A stretch of DNA of 38,734 bases from Abyssibacter profundi (GTDB lineage: Bacteria > Pseudomonadota > Gammaproteobacteria > Nevskiales > OUC007), in NCBI RefSeq assembly GCF_003151135.1, contig NZ_QEQK01000005.1:271235-309968 (forward strand). The letters are read 5' to 3'. A model generated the notes under the pieces. The model had not been told where the DNA came from. It saw only the letters and a list, made by a program, of their open reading frames with translations, and made no database searches. The position numbers and the translations under genes were made by a program. Of this stretch, positions 25,612 through 34,196 are shown piece by piece (the stretch's first letter is position 1; every line of letters begins with the position of its first letter).

Positions 25612-27009
25612 ATGAGTGAAAACGGCGGCAAGCCTAGCATACGGCGGTTGAAGACCCGCCCCCGCGATCGCAACTGGGCGATGACGCGGATGGGACTGTC
25701 AGCAGGTGCCCATTTTGCAGCCCATTCGGTGGGTAATTTCTTCCGTTCGGGCTCGGATCGAGACGAGCGCAACCGGCAGTTCTATCAACAGCAGGCCCAG
25801 TTTCTGGCCGAGCAGCTGGGCGAGCTGAAGGGCTCGGTCATGAAGGCCGGCCAAATGCTGTCGCTCTACGGCCAGTACTTCCTCCCGCCCGAGGCCGTGG
25901 ATGTGCTGTCCGGCCTGCAGGATGACACCACGCCGGTGGACTGGTCGTTTCTCCAGCCGGTGATCGAGGACCAGCTGTCCGCTGCGCGTCGGGCCGAGTT
26001 GGAGATCGACGAGCGACCGATTGCCGCGGCTTCGCTGGGTCAGGCTCACCGGGCACGTCGCAAGTCCGACGGGCTGGAGCTGGTGATCAAAATTCAATAC
26101 CCCGGCGTGGCCGATGCCATCGACAGCGACGTCAAGACCATCGTCCGGCTGCTGTGGCTGTCCAAAATGGTGCCGCGTGAGTTGTCGCTGGACCCGGTGA
26201 TTGCCGAGGTGCGGGACATGCTCCGGCGGGAAGTGGACTACGAGCATGAGGCGCGGGCGACCCAGGCCTTCGCGGCCAAGCTGGCCGATGACCCGCGTTT
26301 TGTCGTGCCCCGAATCCTGCCCGAGTACTCCGGCCGGTCGGTGCTCACCATGACCTACGAGCAGGGCGTGGCGTTGCGATCCGAGCAGGTGCGCAACCTG
26401 CCGCAGACGCAGCGCGCTGAACTGGGTCGCTCCTTCATCTGGCTGTTCCTGCGCGAGTTCTTCGATTGGAAGATGGTCCAGACCGACGCGCATTTCGGGA
26501 ACTACCGTGTACGTCTGTCAGAGGGGCAAGCGCCACAGCTGGTACTGCTGGATTTCGGTGCAACCCGACACTTCTCCTCGGCATTCGTGGCCGGCTATCG
26601 CGAGGTCGTGGCCGGCGCGGTCGAACGTGATCAACAGCGGCTTGTCGCCGGTGCCGAGTCGATTGGATTGATGAGCAGCGGGTTTCCGGCCGACACGCTC
26701 AAGGCGTTTGCCGAGCTGTGCTACACCATTGTTGAGCCGTTCATGATCGGGACCGACCATCCACCACCGGCTGCCCTGGTCGGGGATCTCGGGTACCGCT
26801 ACGGCCAGACGGACCTGCCGCGCCGCGTCACGCAGCTGATGTCGCGCGCGGCGCTTTCGCGATATTTTCGAATCCCACCGCGTGAGATCGTGTTTCTACA
26901 TCGCCGCATGGCGGGTGCATTCATCGCCCAGACCGTGCTGGACGTGGAGTGGGATGCCCGCGAGCTGGTGCTCGACGCGCTGGGGGCGGCGGCCGACGAG
27001 GCCACCTGA
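25612..27009 (+). CDS. ABC1/AarF/UbiB-family atypical kinase
   Basis: ABC1 proteins are atypical protein-kinase-like ATPases linked to isoprenoid lipid or ubiquinone biology. The 465-residue protein contains the family KxGQ motif (KAGQ, 78-81) in LKGSVMKAGQMLSLYGQY, followed by FLPPEAVDVLSGLQDDTTP. The Ala-rich loop reads IAAASLGQAHRA, the ATP-binding Lys lies in LVIKIQYPGV, and catalytic/metal residues occur in QTDAHFGNYRV and LLDFGATR. No C-terminal UbiB transmembrane hairpin is evident, so it is probably a non-UbiB member. ATG at 25612 has AAGG upstream; the longer open frame to 25480 crosses the divergent promoter region. DUF2505 follows after 41 bases. Confidence 0.9.
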   Translation: MSENGGKPSIRRLKTRPRDRNWAMTRMGLSAGAHFAAHSVGNFFRSGSDRDERNRQFYQQQAQFLAEQLGELKGSVMKAGQMLSLYGQYFLPPEAVDVLSGLQDDTTPVDWSFLQPVIEDQLSAARRAELEIDERPIAAASLGQAHRARRKSDGLELVIKIQYPGVADAIDSDVKTIVRLLWLSKMVPRELSLDPVIAEVRDMLRREVDYEHEARATQAFAAKLADDPRFVVPRILPEYSGRSVLTMTYEQGVALRSEQVRNLPQTQRAELGRSFIWLFLREFFDWKMVQTDAHFGNYRVRLSEGQAPQLVLLDFGATRHFSSAFVAGYREVVAGAVERDQQRLVAGAESIGLMSSGFPADTLKAFAELCYTIVEPFMIGTDHPPPAALVGDLGYRYGQTDLPRRVTQLMSRAALSRYFRIPPREIVFLHRRMAGAFIAQTVLDVEWDARELVLDALGAAADEAT

Positions 27010-27050
27010 AAGCGCACCATCACAACAACAAGCAGAGAACGGGAGAGAGC

Positions 27051-27548
27051 ATGAAATTTCAGCAATCGCTGCAGTACAACAAGCCATCGGACGAAGTCAT
27101 CCAGCTATTCGGTGACCCCAGCTACTTCGAGCGCAAGTTCCAGAAGCTCAATGCGCTGGCCTTCGACGTGCTGGATCAGTCCAGCACCGGTGACCAGTTC
27201 TCGATCAAGATGAAGCTGACGTTCCCGCTGAGTGTGCCGGTGCCGGGTTTCGCCAAGAAGGTGGTCGGTGACACCACCACGCTCATCGAGCAGGACAGCT
27301 GGGATCTGGCCGCCAAGACCGGCACGCTGTCGGTCGATATTCAGGGCGCTCCGGTCAAGGCGGTCGGGCAGATGAAGCTTGTCGACCAGGCCGGCGGCTG
27401 CGTCAATGAAATCAGTTGGGATATCAGCTGCTCGGTGCCGCTGATCGGCAAGAAGATCGAAAAGCTCATTGCCGATGACATCCAGGCCAAGGGTGCTGAC
27501 GATGCACGTGTCACCAATGAACTATTGGCAGACAACGCCGGCGCATGA
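27051..27548 (+). CDS. DUF2505 family protein (START/SRPBCC-like)
   Basis: The 165-residue protein matches the layout of DUF2505: an N-terminal beta strand/helix beginning FQQSLQYNKPSDEVIQLFGD, a central beta region with LTFPLSVPVPGFAKKVVGD, and the C-terminal SCSVPLIGKKIEKLIADDI. Such proteins have a predicted SRPBCC-type hydrophobic-ligand cavity, but no reaction is known. ATG at 27051 has a strong GGGAGAGAGC upstream. Its TGA overlaps the DUF2970 ATG. Linkage to an ABC1 kinase and DUF6918 suggests a shared lipid-related role, which is inference. Confidence 0.8.
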   Translation: MKFQQSLQYNKPSDEVIQLFGDPSYFERKFQKLNALAFDVLDQSSTGDQFSIKMKLTFPLSVPVPGFAKKVVGDTTTLIEQDSWDLAAKTGTLSVDIQGAPVKAVGQMKLVDQAGGCVNEISWDISCSVPLIGKKIEKLIADDIQAKGADDARVTNELLADNAGA

Positions 27549-27778
27549 CGGAATCCATGCCAAGCGCGCAGGGCGACGATGCGCCGCCAAGCTTCTGGCA
27601 AACCGTCGGCAGCGTGCTGGCGGCGTTCTTCGGCGTACAAAGCTCGCGCGCACGCAAACGTGACTTCACGCGCGGCCAGCCCTGGCACTACGTGGTGATG
27701 GGGCTGGTCGTGACCATCGTCTTTGTTGCCGTGCTGGCCGGCCTGGTGCGGCTGGTGCTGACCGTCGCCGGTGTTTAG
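27545..27778 (+). CDS. DUF2970 small membrane protein
   Basis: The 77-residue protein fits DUF2970. It has a soluble N-terminal part with FWQTVGSVLAAFFGVQSSRARKR, then a single transmembrane helix (about 50-73, VVMGLVVTIVFVAVLAGLVRL). The family is widespread in beta/gammaproteobacteria and uncharacterised. It overlaps the upstream DUF2505 gene by ATGA. It is convergent with mutS, with 12 bases between the stop codons and no obvious terminator. Confidence 0.85.
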   Translation: MTESMPSAQGDDAPPSFWQTVGSVLAAFFGVQSSRARKRDFTRGQPWHYVVMGLVVTIVFVAVLAGLVRLVLTVAGV

Positions 27779-27790
27779 ACCCGTGTTTCC

Positions 27791-30379
27791 CTAGCCGTCT
27801 GCCTGACTGAGCTGCTTGAGCTGATAAAGCGCGTCCAGCGCCTGGCGCGGAGACAAGGCATCCGGATCGAGGGCCGCCAGGGCATCAAGCAGCGGCTGAT
27901 CCGGGTGCTGCTCGGGCGCTGGGGTGGCCGGTTGCTGTGACGGTTCGAATAAGCCGATCTGCGGCCCACCGGCGCGATGGTGCTCGGCTTCCAGCTGCTT
28001 GAGGTAACGCTGGGCCGCGCGCACGACGGGCCGAGGCACGCCGGCCAGCGACGCCACCTGCAGTCCGTAGCTTTGGTTGGCCGGGCCGGGCTTGACCCGA
28101 TGCAGAAACACCAAACGCCCACGGTGCTCGGTGGCGTCTAGATGCAGATTGACGGTGGTGGGCCACTGCTCGGCCAGTTCCGTTAACTCGAAGTAGTGGG
28201 TGGCAAACAGCGTGAAACTGCCGATGTCGGTGGCCAATGCTTCGGCAGCGGCGCGCGCCAGTGACAGGCCATCGTAGGTGCTGGTGCCGCGGCCGATTTC
28301 GTCCATGAGCACCAGGCTGTTAGGCGTGGCGTTGTTGAGAATGTTGGCGGTTTCCTGCATCTCGACCATGAAGGTCGAGCGACCACCGGCCAGATCATCC
28401 GCCGCGCCTATACGGGTGAAGATGCGATCAATCGGGCCGATCCGTGCGGACTCCGCAGGGACATAGCTGCCGGTATGGGCCAGCAGCACGATTAATGCAG
28501 CCTGGCGCATAAAAGTGGACTTGCCGCCCATATTCGGGCCGGTGATCACCGCGAGTCGCTGCGTGTCGTCCAGGTTGAGGTCATTGGCGACAAAGGGCTC
28601 CGTGGTGGTCTGCTCGACCACCGGGTGACGCCCCGCGCGGATATCGACTCCCGGCTCGTCGTCCAGCTGCGGTGCGGTGAAGTGCAGCGCGTTGGCCCGT
28701 TCGGCCAGGCAGAGCAGGACATCCAACGTGGCCAGGGCCTGTGCCGCCCGGGACAGTGGCTGCATGTCGGCGGCGATGCGCTCCAGCAATTCGGCGTACA
28801 GCTGCTTTTCGCGTGCCAGCGCGCGTTCACGCGCCGAGAGCACCTTGTCCTCGAACTGCTTGAGCTCGGGTGTGATGAAGCGCTCGGCGTTCTTGAGTGT
28901 TTGCCGCCGTGTGTAGTCGTCTGGTGCTGCGCCCGACTGCGAGCGCGGCAACTCGATGTAGTAGCCGTGCACGCGGTTGTATCCCACCTTCAGGCGGTCG
29001 GCACCGAGTCGCTGCCGCTCCCGTGCCTCCAGGTCGCGCAAATAGCCGTCCGCGTTGCGAGACAGGCCGCGTAGCTCATCGAGCTCGGCATCGAAGCCTT
29101 CGCGAAGAACGCCGCCGTCTCGAATCAGCAGCGGGGGTTCATCAATGATGGCGCGCTGCAGCAGGTCTGCCAGCACGTCATGCCGGCCCAGTGCCTGGAT
29201 ACAGGCCTGGGTCAGCGGGGCTTGGCACACCGACAATGCATCGATGAGTTCGGGCAGGCAGGCCAATGTGGTCGACAGGCCGGTCAGGTCTCGTGGGCGG
29301 GCGGAGCGAAGCGCCACCCGGCCGAGGATCCGTTCCACGTCGGCCACCTGACGCAGGAGATGCCGCGCGGTGTCGGCGGCCACCCCGGGGGCATCTGCCC
29401 GCATGAAGTCGCCGATGGCGGCATGGCGGTCACGCAGCACGGCACGGTCACGCAGTGGCCGACCCAACCAGCGCCTGAGCTCGCGGCTGCCCATTGCGGT
29501 CTTGCACTGATCCAGCAAGCCCACCAGGCTGAACTTGGCGTCACCGGCCAGCGACTGCTCGATCTCCAGATTGCGTCGCGTCACGCTATCCAGGAGCAGC
29601 GCATCGGAGGGCTGTTCCAGGCTCAGGCCCGACAACAGGGGCTGTGCATCGCGTTGGGTCTCGGCGACAAAGTCCAGCAGCGCGCCGGCCGCTGCCACAG
29701 CAGCGGTGCAATCCTCGCAGCCGAACCCGTCCAGGTTCTTGACGCCGAAAGCGCTGCAAACCCGATCGCGTGCGGCATCCGGGTCGAAATGCCACGGTGG
29801 GCGGCCTCGGCAGGTGGCCGTCGTGTCGACCTGAACATCTTCCGGTAACAGCAGTTCGGCCGGGTTGAGCCGGGCCAGCTCGGCCTGCAAGGCTTCAGTG
29901 GTCGGTGGCTCGCTGAGCACGAAGCGTCCGGTGGATAGCTCCAACCGGGCCAGGCCCCATCGCCCGTCCAGTTCACAGGCAGCGGCGAGCAGGCTTTCCC
30001 GTCGTGCATCCAGCAACGCCTCGTCGGTGAGCGTGCCGGGGGTCACGATCCGCACCACCTTGCGCTCGACCGGGCCCTTGCTAGTGGCCGGATCTCCGAT
30101 CTGCTCGCAGAGGGCGACCGACTCGCCCAGTCGGACCAGCCGCGCCAGGTACTGCTCGACCGAGTGATGGGGGACGCCCGCCATCGGAATCGGTTGTCCG
30201 GCCGACTGGCCGCGATTGGTCAGCGTGATGTCGAGCAGCTCGGCGGCGCGTCGCGCGTCGTCGTAGAACAACTCGTAAAAATCGCCCATCCGATAGAACA
30301 GCAGCAGGTCGGGATGTTGCGCCTTGAGCCCGAGATACTGCTGCATCATCGGCGTATGGGCGGTGCTGGACTTCGTCAC
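27791..30379 (-). CDS. mutS: DNA mismatch repair protein MutS
   Basis: MutS recognises mismatches and recruits MutL. The 862-residue protein is full length. The mismatch-binding Phe-x-Glu is F34-Y35-E36 in [13 protein letters not shown]. The core/clamp domain includes [14 protein letters not shown]. The ATPase has Walker A GPNMGGKS at 614-621, then [19 protein letters not shown] and [12 protein letters not shown]. The C-terminus has a linker and the final helical region [18 protein letters not shown]. The start is GTG at 30379. It is divergent from pncC, across a 156-base spacer in which no clear promoter pair was identified. Confidence 0.98.
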   Translation of the reverse strand: MTKSSTAHTPMMQQYLGLKAQHPDLLLFYRMGDFYELFYDDARRAAELLDITLTNRGQSAGQPIPMAGVPHHSVEQYLARLVRLGESVALCEQIGDPATSKGPVERKVVRIVTPGTLTDEALLDARRESLLAAACELDGRWGLARLELSTGRFVLSEPPTTEALQAELARLNPAELLLPEDVQVDTTATCRGRPPWHFDPDAARDRVCSAFGVKNLDGFGCEDCTAAVAAAGALLDFVAETQRDAQPLLSGLSLEQPSDALLLDSVTRRNLEIEQSLAGDAKFSLVGLLDQCKTAMGSRELRRWLGRPLRDRAVLRDRHAAIGDFMRADAPGVAADTARHLLRQVADVERILGRVALRSARPRDLTGLSTTLACLPELIDALSVCQAPLTQACIQALGRHDVLADLLQRAIIDEPPLLIRDGGVLREGFDAELDELRGLSRNADGYLRDLEARERQRLGADRLKVGYNRVHGYYIELPRSQSGAAPDDYTRRQTLKNAERFITPELKQFEDKVLSARERALAREKQLYAELLERIAADMQPLSRAAQALATLDVLLCLAERANALHFTAPQLDDEPGVDIRAGRHPVVEQTTTEPFVANDLNLDDTQRLAVITGPNMGGKSTFMRQAALIVLLAHTGSYVPAESARIGPIDRIFTRIGAADDLAGGRSTFMVEMQETANILNNATPNSLVLMDEIGRGTSTYDGLSLARAAAEALATDIGSFTLFATHYFELTELAEQWPTTVNLHLDATEHRGRLVFLHRVKPGPANQSYGLQVASLAGVPRPVVRAAQRYLKQLEAEHHRAGGPQIGLFEPSQQPATPAPEQHPDQPLLDALAALDPDALSPRQALDALYQLKQLSQADG

Positions 30380-30535
30380 GTTGGGTCTGGGCTGGCGATC
30401 AAACGCGATATGCTAGGGCAACGCTGATCGATCCGCATTGCCTCGGCGGCCGCGGGTGCTGGCCGACCCCGCGTTGCAAGGCACGATCAGTCGATTGCAA
30501 GCTGATGTCCTTTGTCCCGACTCCGGATGTTCCGC

Positions 30536-31048
30536 ATGCCAATCACTTCCGCGATGGGCGCTCAGGTCGCGACGCTGGCCGCCCTGCTGCAAGCCCGACG
30601 AGCGACGCTGGCGACGGCCGAATCCTGCACGGGCGGTTGGGTGGCCAAGGCGCTCACAGACCGTCCAGGCAGCTCGGCCTGGTTTATGGGCGGCATCGTC
30701 TGCTACTCGAACCAGGCCAAGCAGGATTTGCTCGGCGTGCCTGCGGCGATGCTGGCCGAGCATGGTGCGGTGAGCGAACCGGTGGTGCAGGTGCTGGCGG
30801 CCGAGGCCCGGCGCCGCTTGGGCGCCAGCCTGGCGGTTAGCATCTCCGGCATTGCCGGGCCGGGTGGGGGCAGCGCGGACAAGCCTGTCGGGCTTGTGTG
30901 GTTTGGCTGGGACGATGTGTCCGGTTCCAGCACGGAATCCCGTGTGTTCGAGGGAGGCCGCGAAGCGGTTCGGGAACAAAGCGTGCGTCACGCGCTGGCG
31001 GGTTGCATCGCACGCGCAGAATCTATGGCACAATGCGCCGACTACTGA
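30536..31048 (+). CDS. pncC: Nicotinamide-nucleotide amidohydrolase (PncC/CinA C-terminal domain)
   Basis: PncC deamidates nicotinamide mononucleotide to nicotinate mononucleotide in NAD recycling. The protein, about 170 residues, is the stand-alone CinA C-terminal domain. [23 protein letters not shown] includes the conserved Ser/Cys/Thr cluster. [18 protein letters not shown] and [21 protein letters not shown] are signature motifs. The start is not certain: ATG 30536 is preferred, ATG 30554 is also possible, and TTG at 30512 would be longer; none has an ideal ribosome-binding site. recA begins 13 bases after its stop, and a LexA-box-like site covers the stop codon, which fits the conserved cinA/pncC-recA arrangement. 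Confidence 0.9.
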   Translation: MPITSAMGAQVATLAALLQARRATLATAESCTGGWVAKALTDRPGSSAWFMGGIVCYSNQAKQDLLGVPAAMLAEHGAVSEPVVQVLAAEARRRLGASLAVSISGIAGPGGGSADKPVGLVWFGWDDVSGSSTESRVFEGGREAVREQSVRHALAGCIARAESMAQCADY

Positions 31049-31062
31049 CGGAATAAACAGTA
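31043..31062 (+). promoter_or_regulatory. LexA (SOS) box overlapping the pncC stop and recA start
   Basis: TACTGACGGAATAAACAGTA is a 20-base near match to the gammaproteobacterial box TACTGT-N8-ACAGTA, with one half-site change (CTGA for CTGT). Its left half contains the pncC TGA and its last base is the A of the recA ATG. A weak promoter (TTGCAT at 31003, TATGGC at 31024, 15-base spacer) lies just upstream. LexA bound here would block recA transcription or start-codon access. Confidence 0.7.
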
Positions 31063-32093
31063 TGGATGAGAATCGTAAGAAGGCTTTGGCCGCCGCGCTA
31101 ACCCAGATCGAGCGCCAGTTCGGTAAGGGGTCCGTGATGCGGATGGGCGATGCCGGTGCATCGCGGGATATCGCCTCGGTCTCCACCGGCTCACTGACGC
31201 TGGACGTGGCCCTGGGCATAGGTGGCCTGCCACGTGGTCGCGTCGTCGAAATCTACGGACCGGAGTCTTCCGGTAAGACCACGCTAACGCTGCACTGCGT
31301 GGCCGAGACACAGAAGGCCGGTGGCACGGCCGCGTTCATCGATGCCGAGCACGCGCTGGACCCGCAGTACGCCGCCAAGCTGGGCGTGAATGTTGATGAC
31401 CTGCTGGTCAGCCAGCCCGACACGGGTGAGCAGGCGCTGGAGATTGCCGACATGCTCGTGCGTTCCAACGCCGTCGACATCGTGGTCGTCGACTCGGTGG
31501 CCGCCCTGGTCCCCAAGGCGGAAATCGAAGGCGAGATGGGTGATTCCCATGTCGGCTTGCAGGCACGGCTCATGAGCCAGGCGCTGCGCAAGCTCACGGG
31601 CAACATCAAGCGCTCGAACACCATCGTCATTTTCATCAACCAGATCCGTATGAAGATCGGTGTCATGTTCGGCAGCCCGGAAACCACCACCGGTGGTAAT
31701 GCGCTGAAGTTCTACTCCTCCGTGCGCATGGATATTCGCCGCATCGGTTCGGTGAAGAAGGGCGACGAGGTCATTGGCAACCAGACGCGCGTGAAGGTCG
31801 TCAAGAACAAGATGGCCCCACCATTCCGTCAGGCGGAGTTCGAAATTCTCTACAACGAGGGTGTGTCCCGCCTGGGCGAACTCATTGATCTGGGTGTCGC
31901 CAACAACATCATCGACAAGTCCGGTTCCTGGTACAGCTACGGCAGCGACCGGATCGGCCAGGGCAAGGAAAACACCCGCGTGTACCTCAAGGAGCACCCG
32001 GAGATGGCCGAGGAAATCGAGGCCAAGGTTCGCGCAATTCTGCTGCCCAAGCAGAACCCCGAGCTGGCAGAGGCGGAAGCCGCCGAAGGTTGA
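31062..32093 (+). CDS. recA: Recombinase RecA
   Basis: RecA forms filaments on single-stranded DNA, performs strand exchange and triggers LexA cleavage. The 343-residue protein is of normal length. Walker A is GPESSGKT at 66-73, and [22 protein letters not shown] is the conserved L1 region. [21 protein letters not shown] includes L2, with the usual acidic C-terminal tail. ATG 31062 is supported by the start [21 protein letters not shown]; a longer open frame back to 30852 runs through pncC. recX follows after two bases. The LexA-box-like site at the start codon predicts SOS induction. Confidence 0.98.
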   Translation: MDENRKKALAAALTQIERQFGKGSVMRMGDAGASRDIASVSTGSLTLDVALGIGGLPRGRVVEIYGPESSGKTTLTLHCVAETQKAGGTAAFIDAEHALDPQYAAKLGVNVDDLLVSQPDTGEQALEIADMLVRSNAVDIVVVDSVAALVPKAEIEGEMGDSHVGLQARLMSQALRKLTGNIKRSNTIVIFINQIRMKIGVMFGSPETTTGGNALKFYSSVRMDIRRIGSVKKGDEVIGNQTRVKVVKNKMAPPFRQAEFEILYNEGVSRLGELIDLGVANNIIDKSGSWYSYGSDRIGQGKENTRVYLKEHPEMAEEIEAKVRAILLPKQNPELAEAEAAEG

Positions 32094-32095
32094 GC

Positions 32096-32548
32096 ATGAC
32101 GGCTGAACCCGCAACCGCTGATGTCGTACGCGACAAGGCGGTTGCGCTGCTGGCGGCTCGCGAGCATTCCGCTCGCGAGCTGCGGCAGAAATTGCGAAAG
32201 CGCTACCAGGATCACGACCTCATCGATGAGGTGATCCAGCAACTCGTGGAGGCGGGCTACCAGTCCGATGCCCGCTTTACCGAAGCGCGGGTGCGGGCCT
32301 CGCTAGCCAGAGGCCACGGGCCGATGAAAATACGAGCCTTGCTGCGCGAAGCCGGTATCGATAGTCACCTGGTTGATGCGGCCATTGAGGAAGCGGCACC
32401 CGACTGGCGAGACTTGGCCCGCGAAGCGCTGCTTTCCAAGTTCGGACCATCGCCGGCCAGTGACCAACGCGAGACCGCTCGACGTGCCCGGTTCCTGGCC
32501 AGCCGGGGGTATCCCTCCAGCGTGATTGGCGACCTGTTGCTGGGGTAG
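32096..32548 (+). CDS. recX: Regulatory protein RecX
   Basis: RecX binds RecA filaments and restrains their growth. The 150-residue protein has three-helix RecX repeats: ALLAAREHSARELRQKLRKR, LVEAGYQSDARFTEARVRA with GHGPMKIRALLREAGI, and ARRARFLASRGYPSSVIGDLL. ATG 32096 lies two bases after the recA stop, with GAAGG inside the recA end serving as ribosome-binding site. Co-transcription with recA is expected, so it should also be SOS-controlled. Confidence 0.95.
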   Translation: MTAEPATADVVRDKAVALLAAREHSARELRQKLRKRYQDHDLIDEVIQQLVEAGYQSDARFTEARVRASLARGHGPMKIRALLREAGIDSHLVDAAIEEAAPDWRDLAREALLSKFGPSPASDQRETARRARFLASRGYPSSVIGDLLLG

Positions 32549-32628
32549 GCCTGCCGGGGGCGGTGGTTGGACGTGTTTAGAGCGGGACGACGACGCGCGA
32601 GGATGTCTTTGGCGTGGTTGACCGTGCG

Positions 32629-34105
32629 CTAGTAGGGCAGGCTGTCTAACGGCAGGCGTAGCGCGCGCTGATTCTCATAGGCTTGCAGCCGGTGGGTGGC
32701 GTCATCGGTTGGAATCCCTAGTTTATTCAGCTGCTTGATCGCGGATTGTTGGGCTGCGATGGCAGTCCGCCACTGGCCCGTTTCTGCTAGCGCAGCGGCG
32801 TGAATCTCGTGCCAGGCCGCTTCGTCAAGATAGCTCTGCTCGATGGAGTTGATCAGGTCGAGCGCGCGACGGCCCTCGCGTGCGGTGTCGTCGTCAATCG
32901 TCGCCAGCAGCCATGCGAGTCGTGCTGTATCCGTTGGGCGACCGCCCAGCGCGCTTGCGCCGCGTATGTAGAAGATCGCCTCAGCGGGTGAATCCGATCG
33001 AGCGGCCTGCGTGGCGAGATCGCGCAGGGCGTCAGGCTGTCCGTGTGCGGCTGCGATGCTGCGCCACCGGTCCGCCTTGGTCGGGTCTGCCTTGCAACCC
33101 CGGCCGCTCCGTAGGCGCTGACTGACGTCGTACATGGCGTCGCGCAGGCCGTGGACTGCAGACGAGTAAAGCCACTGCAGTGAGGTGCTATCGCTGAGCG
33201 ATGCATGATCGGTCGGTAGCGATTCAATGGCCCATGCCAGTCTGTACATCGCGGTGACATCACCCTCATGGGCCTGTTCCTCGAGGTGCTGAATGACATC
33301 CGCCAACATGTGCTCGTGACGAGCACTACGGTTATTGCTGAAGTTGAACCGCTGTGAATACGTCCGCGTGAGGCCGGTACGGCGAAGCGTGAATGTCCAG
33401 TGTCTGAGGGCATCGGCCGCCGCTCTGGCAAATTCGGGTTCCGTACTTGCAATCAAGCGCAAGTCTCTCGGATGCCCGTGATCAGGCAGCAGAAACTGGA
33501 TTTGGGCCCAACCCTCGACGCCACGACTGGCGAGTCGGGGGGGGATAGCTCGGCGCGGTTCGCTCGATGGCCGTGAGATTGCGAAGACTCTTCCAGTCTT
33601 CCGAATCGGCATCCGATGTCTCATAGTCGGGTTCGATGCTCTGCATGACCGCCCGCTCCGAGAATTGAGATGTCCAGGATTCAGCCAGTTTGTGAGCGAG
33701 CGCCAGTTGCGCGGAATCCTTCAGCAGCGCTTCCGCTCGTGCTTGTAACGCCTGGGCCTGCGAGTCGCCTTGCGAGGCCGCCACAGTCAGCCAAGCGTAG
33801 GCGGCGGGCAGGTTGCGATCACCTCCCTCGCCCTTGACCAGCATGACCGCCAGATTTCTTTGGGCAGACGCCTGCCCAAGATGCGCCAAGTCTTCGAATC
33901 GTGCCCTGGCGCTTTCAAACGCTTGATTGTTATAGGTGCCGAGTGCGAATTCGAACGGCCCGCCAGGGCTGGCTGCTGGGGCTGACGGGCTTGCCGAGAC
34001 GCGCCCCGCGCATGTCAGCAGGACGAGCCCGATGAAAACGCCGGCTCCACCCTGGCGTCGAGTGTGATTTCGTCGGCGGACAGGCATTCGGGTAAAGGCG
34101 CGCAT
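32629..34105 (-). pseudogene. Frameshifted TonB C-terminal/Sel1-repeat secreted protein
   Basis: Two overlapping minus-strand frames are parts of one gene. The 5' frame starts near 34105 with a signal peptide (GAGVFIGLVLLTCAGRVSA) and has a Sel1 repeat (LGQASAQRNLAVMLVKGEGGD). It ends in AIERTAPSYPPPTRQSW. The 3' frame contains the matching continuation RLASRGVEGWAQIQFLLPD and ASTEPEFARAAADALRHW, a TonB C-terminal domain, followed by helical repeats. Removing one C from the C8 run (bases 33537-33544) restores a continuous 491-residue protein. With eight C, translation ends at 33482 after about 207 residues. It may be a pseudogene, a phase-variable gene or a read error. The start could also be 34114 or 34087. 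It is divergent from alaS. Confidence 0.8.
33537..33544 (-). repeat. Poly-C8 tract causing the frameshift
   Basis: Eight consecutive G on the plus strand (C8 on the coding strand) sit inside the TonB-domain codons Tyr-Pro-Pro. Seven C join the two frames exactly; eight put the downstream domain out of frame. Homopolymers of this length are prone to replication slippage and also to sequencing errors. Confidence 0.85.
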
Positions 34106-34130
34106 CGTATCCATCCGGAATGGTCGAAGT

Positions 34131-34160
34131 TTGGGATTTGCTGCTGTCCTACCGTATCCT
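34131..34160 (+). promoter_or_regulatory. Probable alaS promoter
   Basis: TTGGGA (34131-34136) and TATCCT (34155-34160) lie 18 bases apart, 36 bases before the alaS ATG. They sit in the divergent spacer with the Sel1/TonB gene. Confidence 0.4.
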
Positions 34161-34196
34161 TTCGCGCCTTTTTCACCTAGCCAACACCGGCCGAGC

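Noticed and set aside
30473-30506. Two TTGCAA palindromes upstream of pncC as an operator
   Set aside because: They are only six bases each and 16 bases apart, without a link to a known regulator; likely chance.
32629-34105. Two independent genes instead of one frameshifted gene
   Set aside because: The TonB C-terminal domain is split exactly at the C8 tract, and removing one C restores a continuous domain. The 3' frame has no good start or signal peptide of its own.
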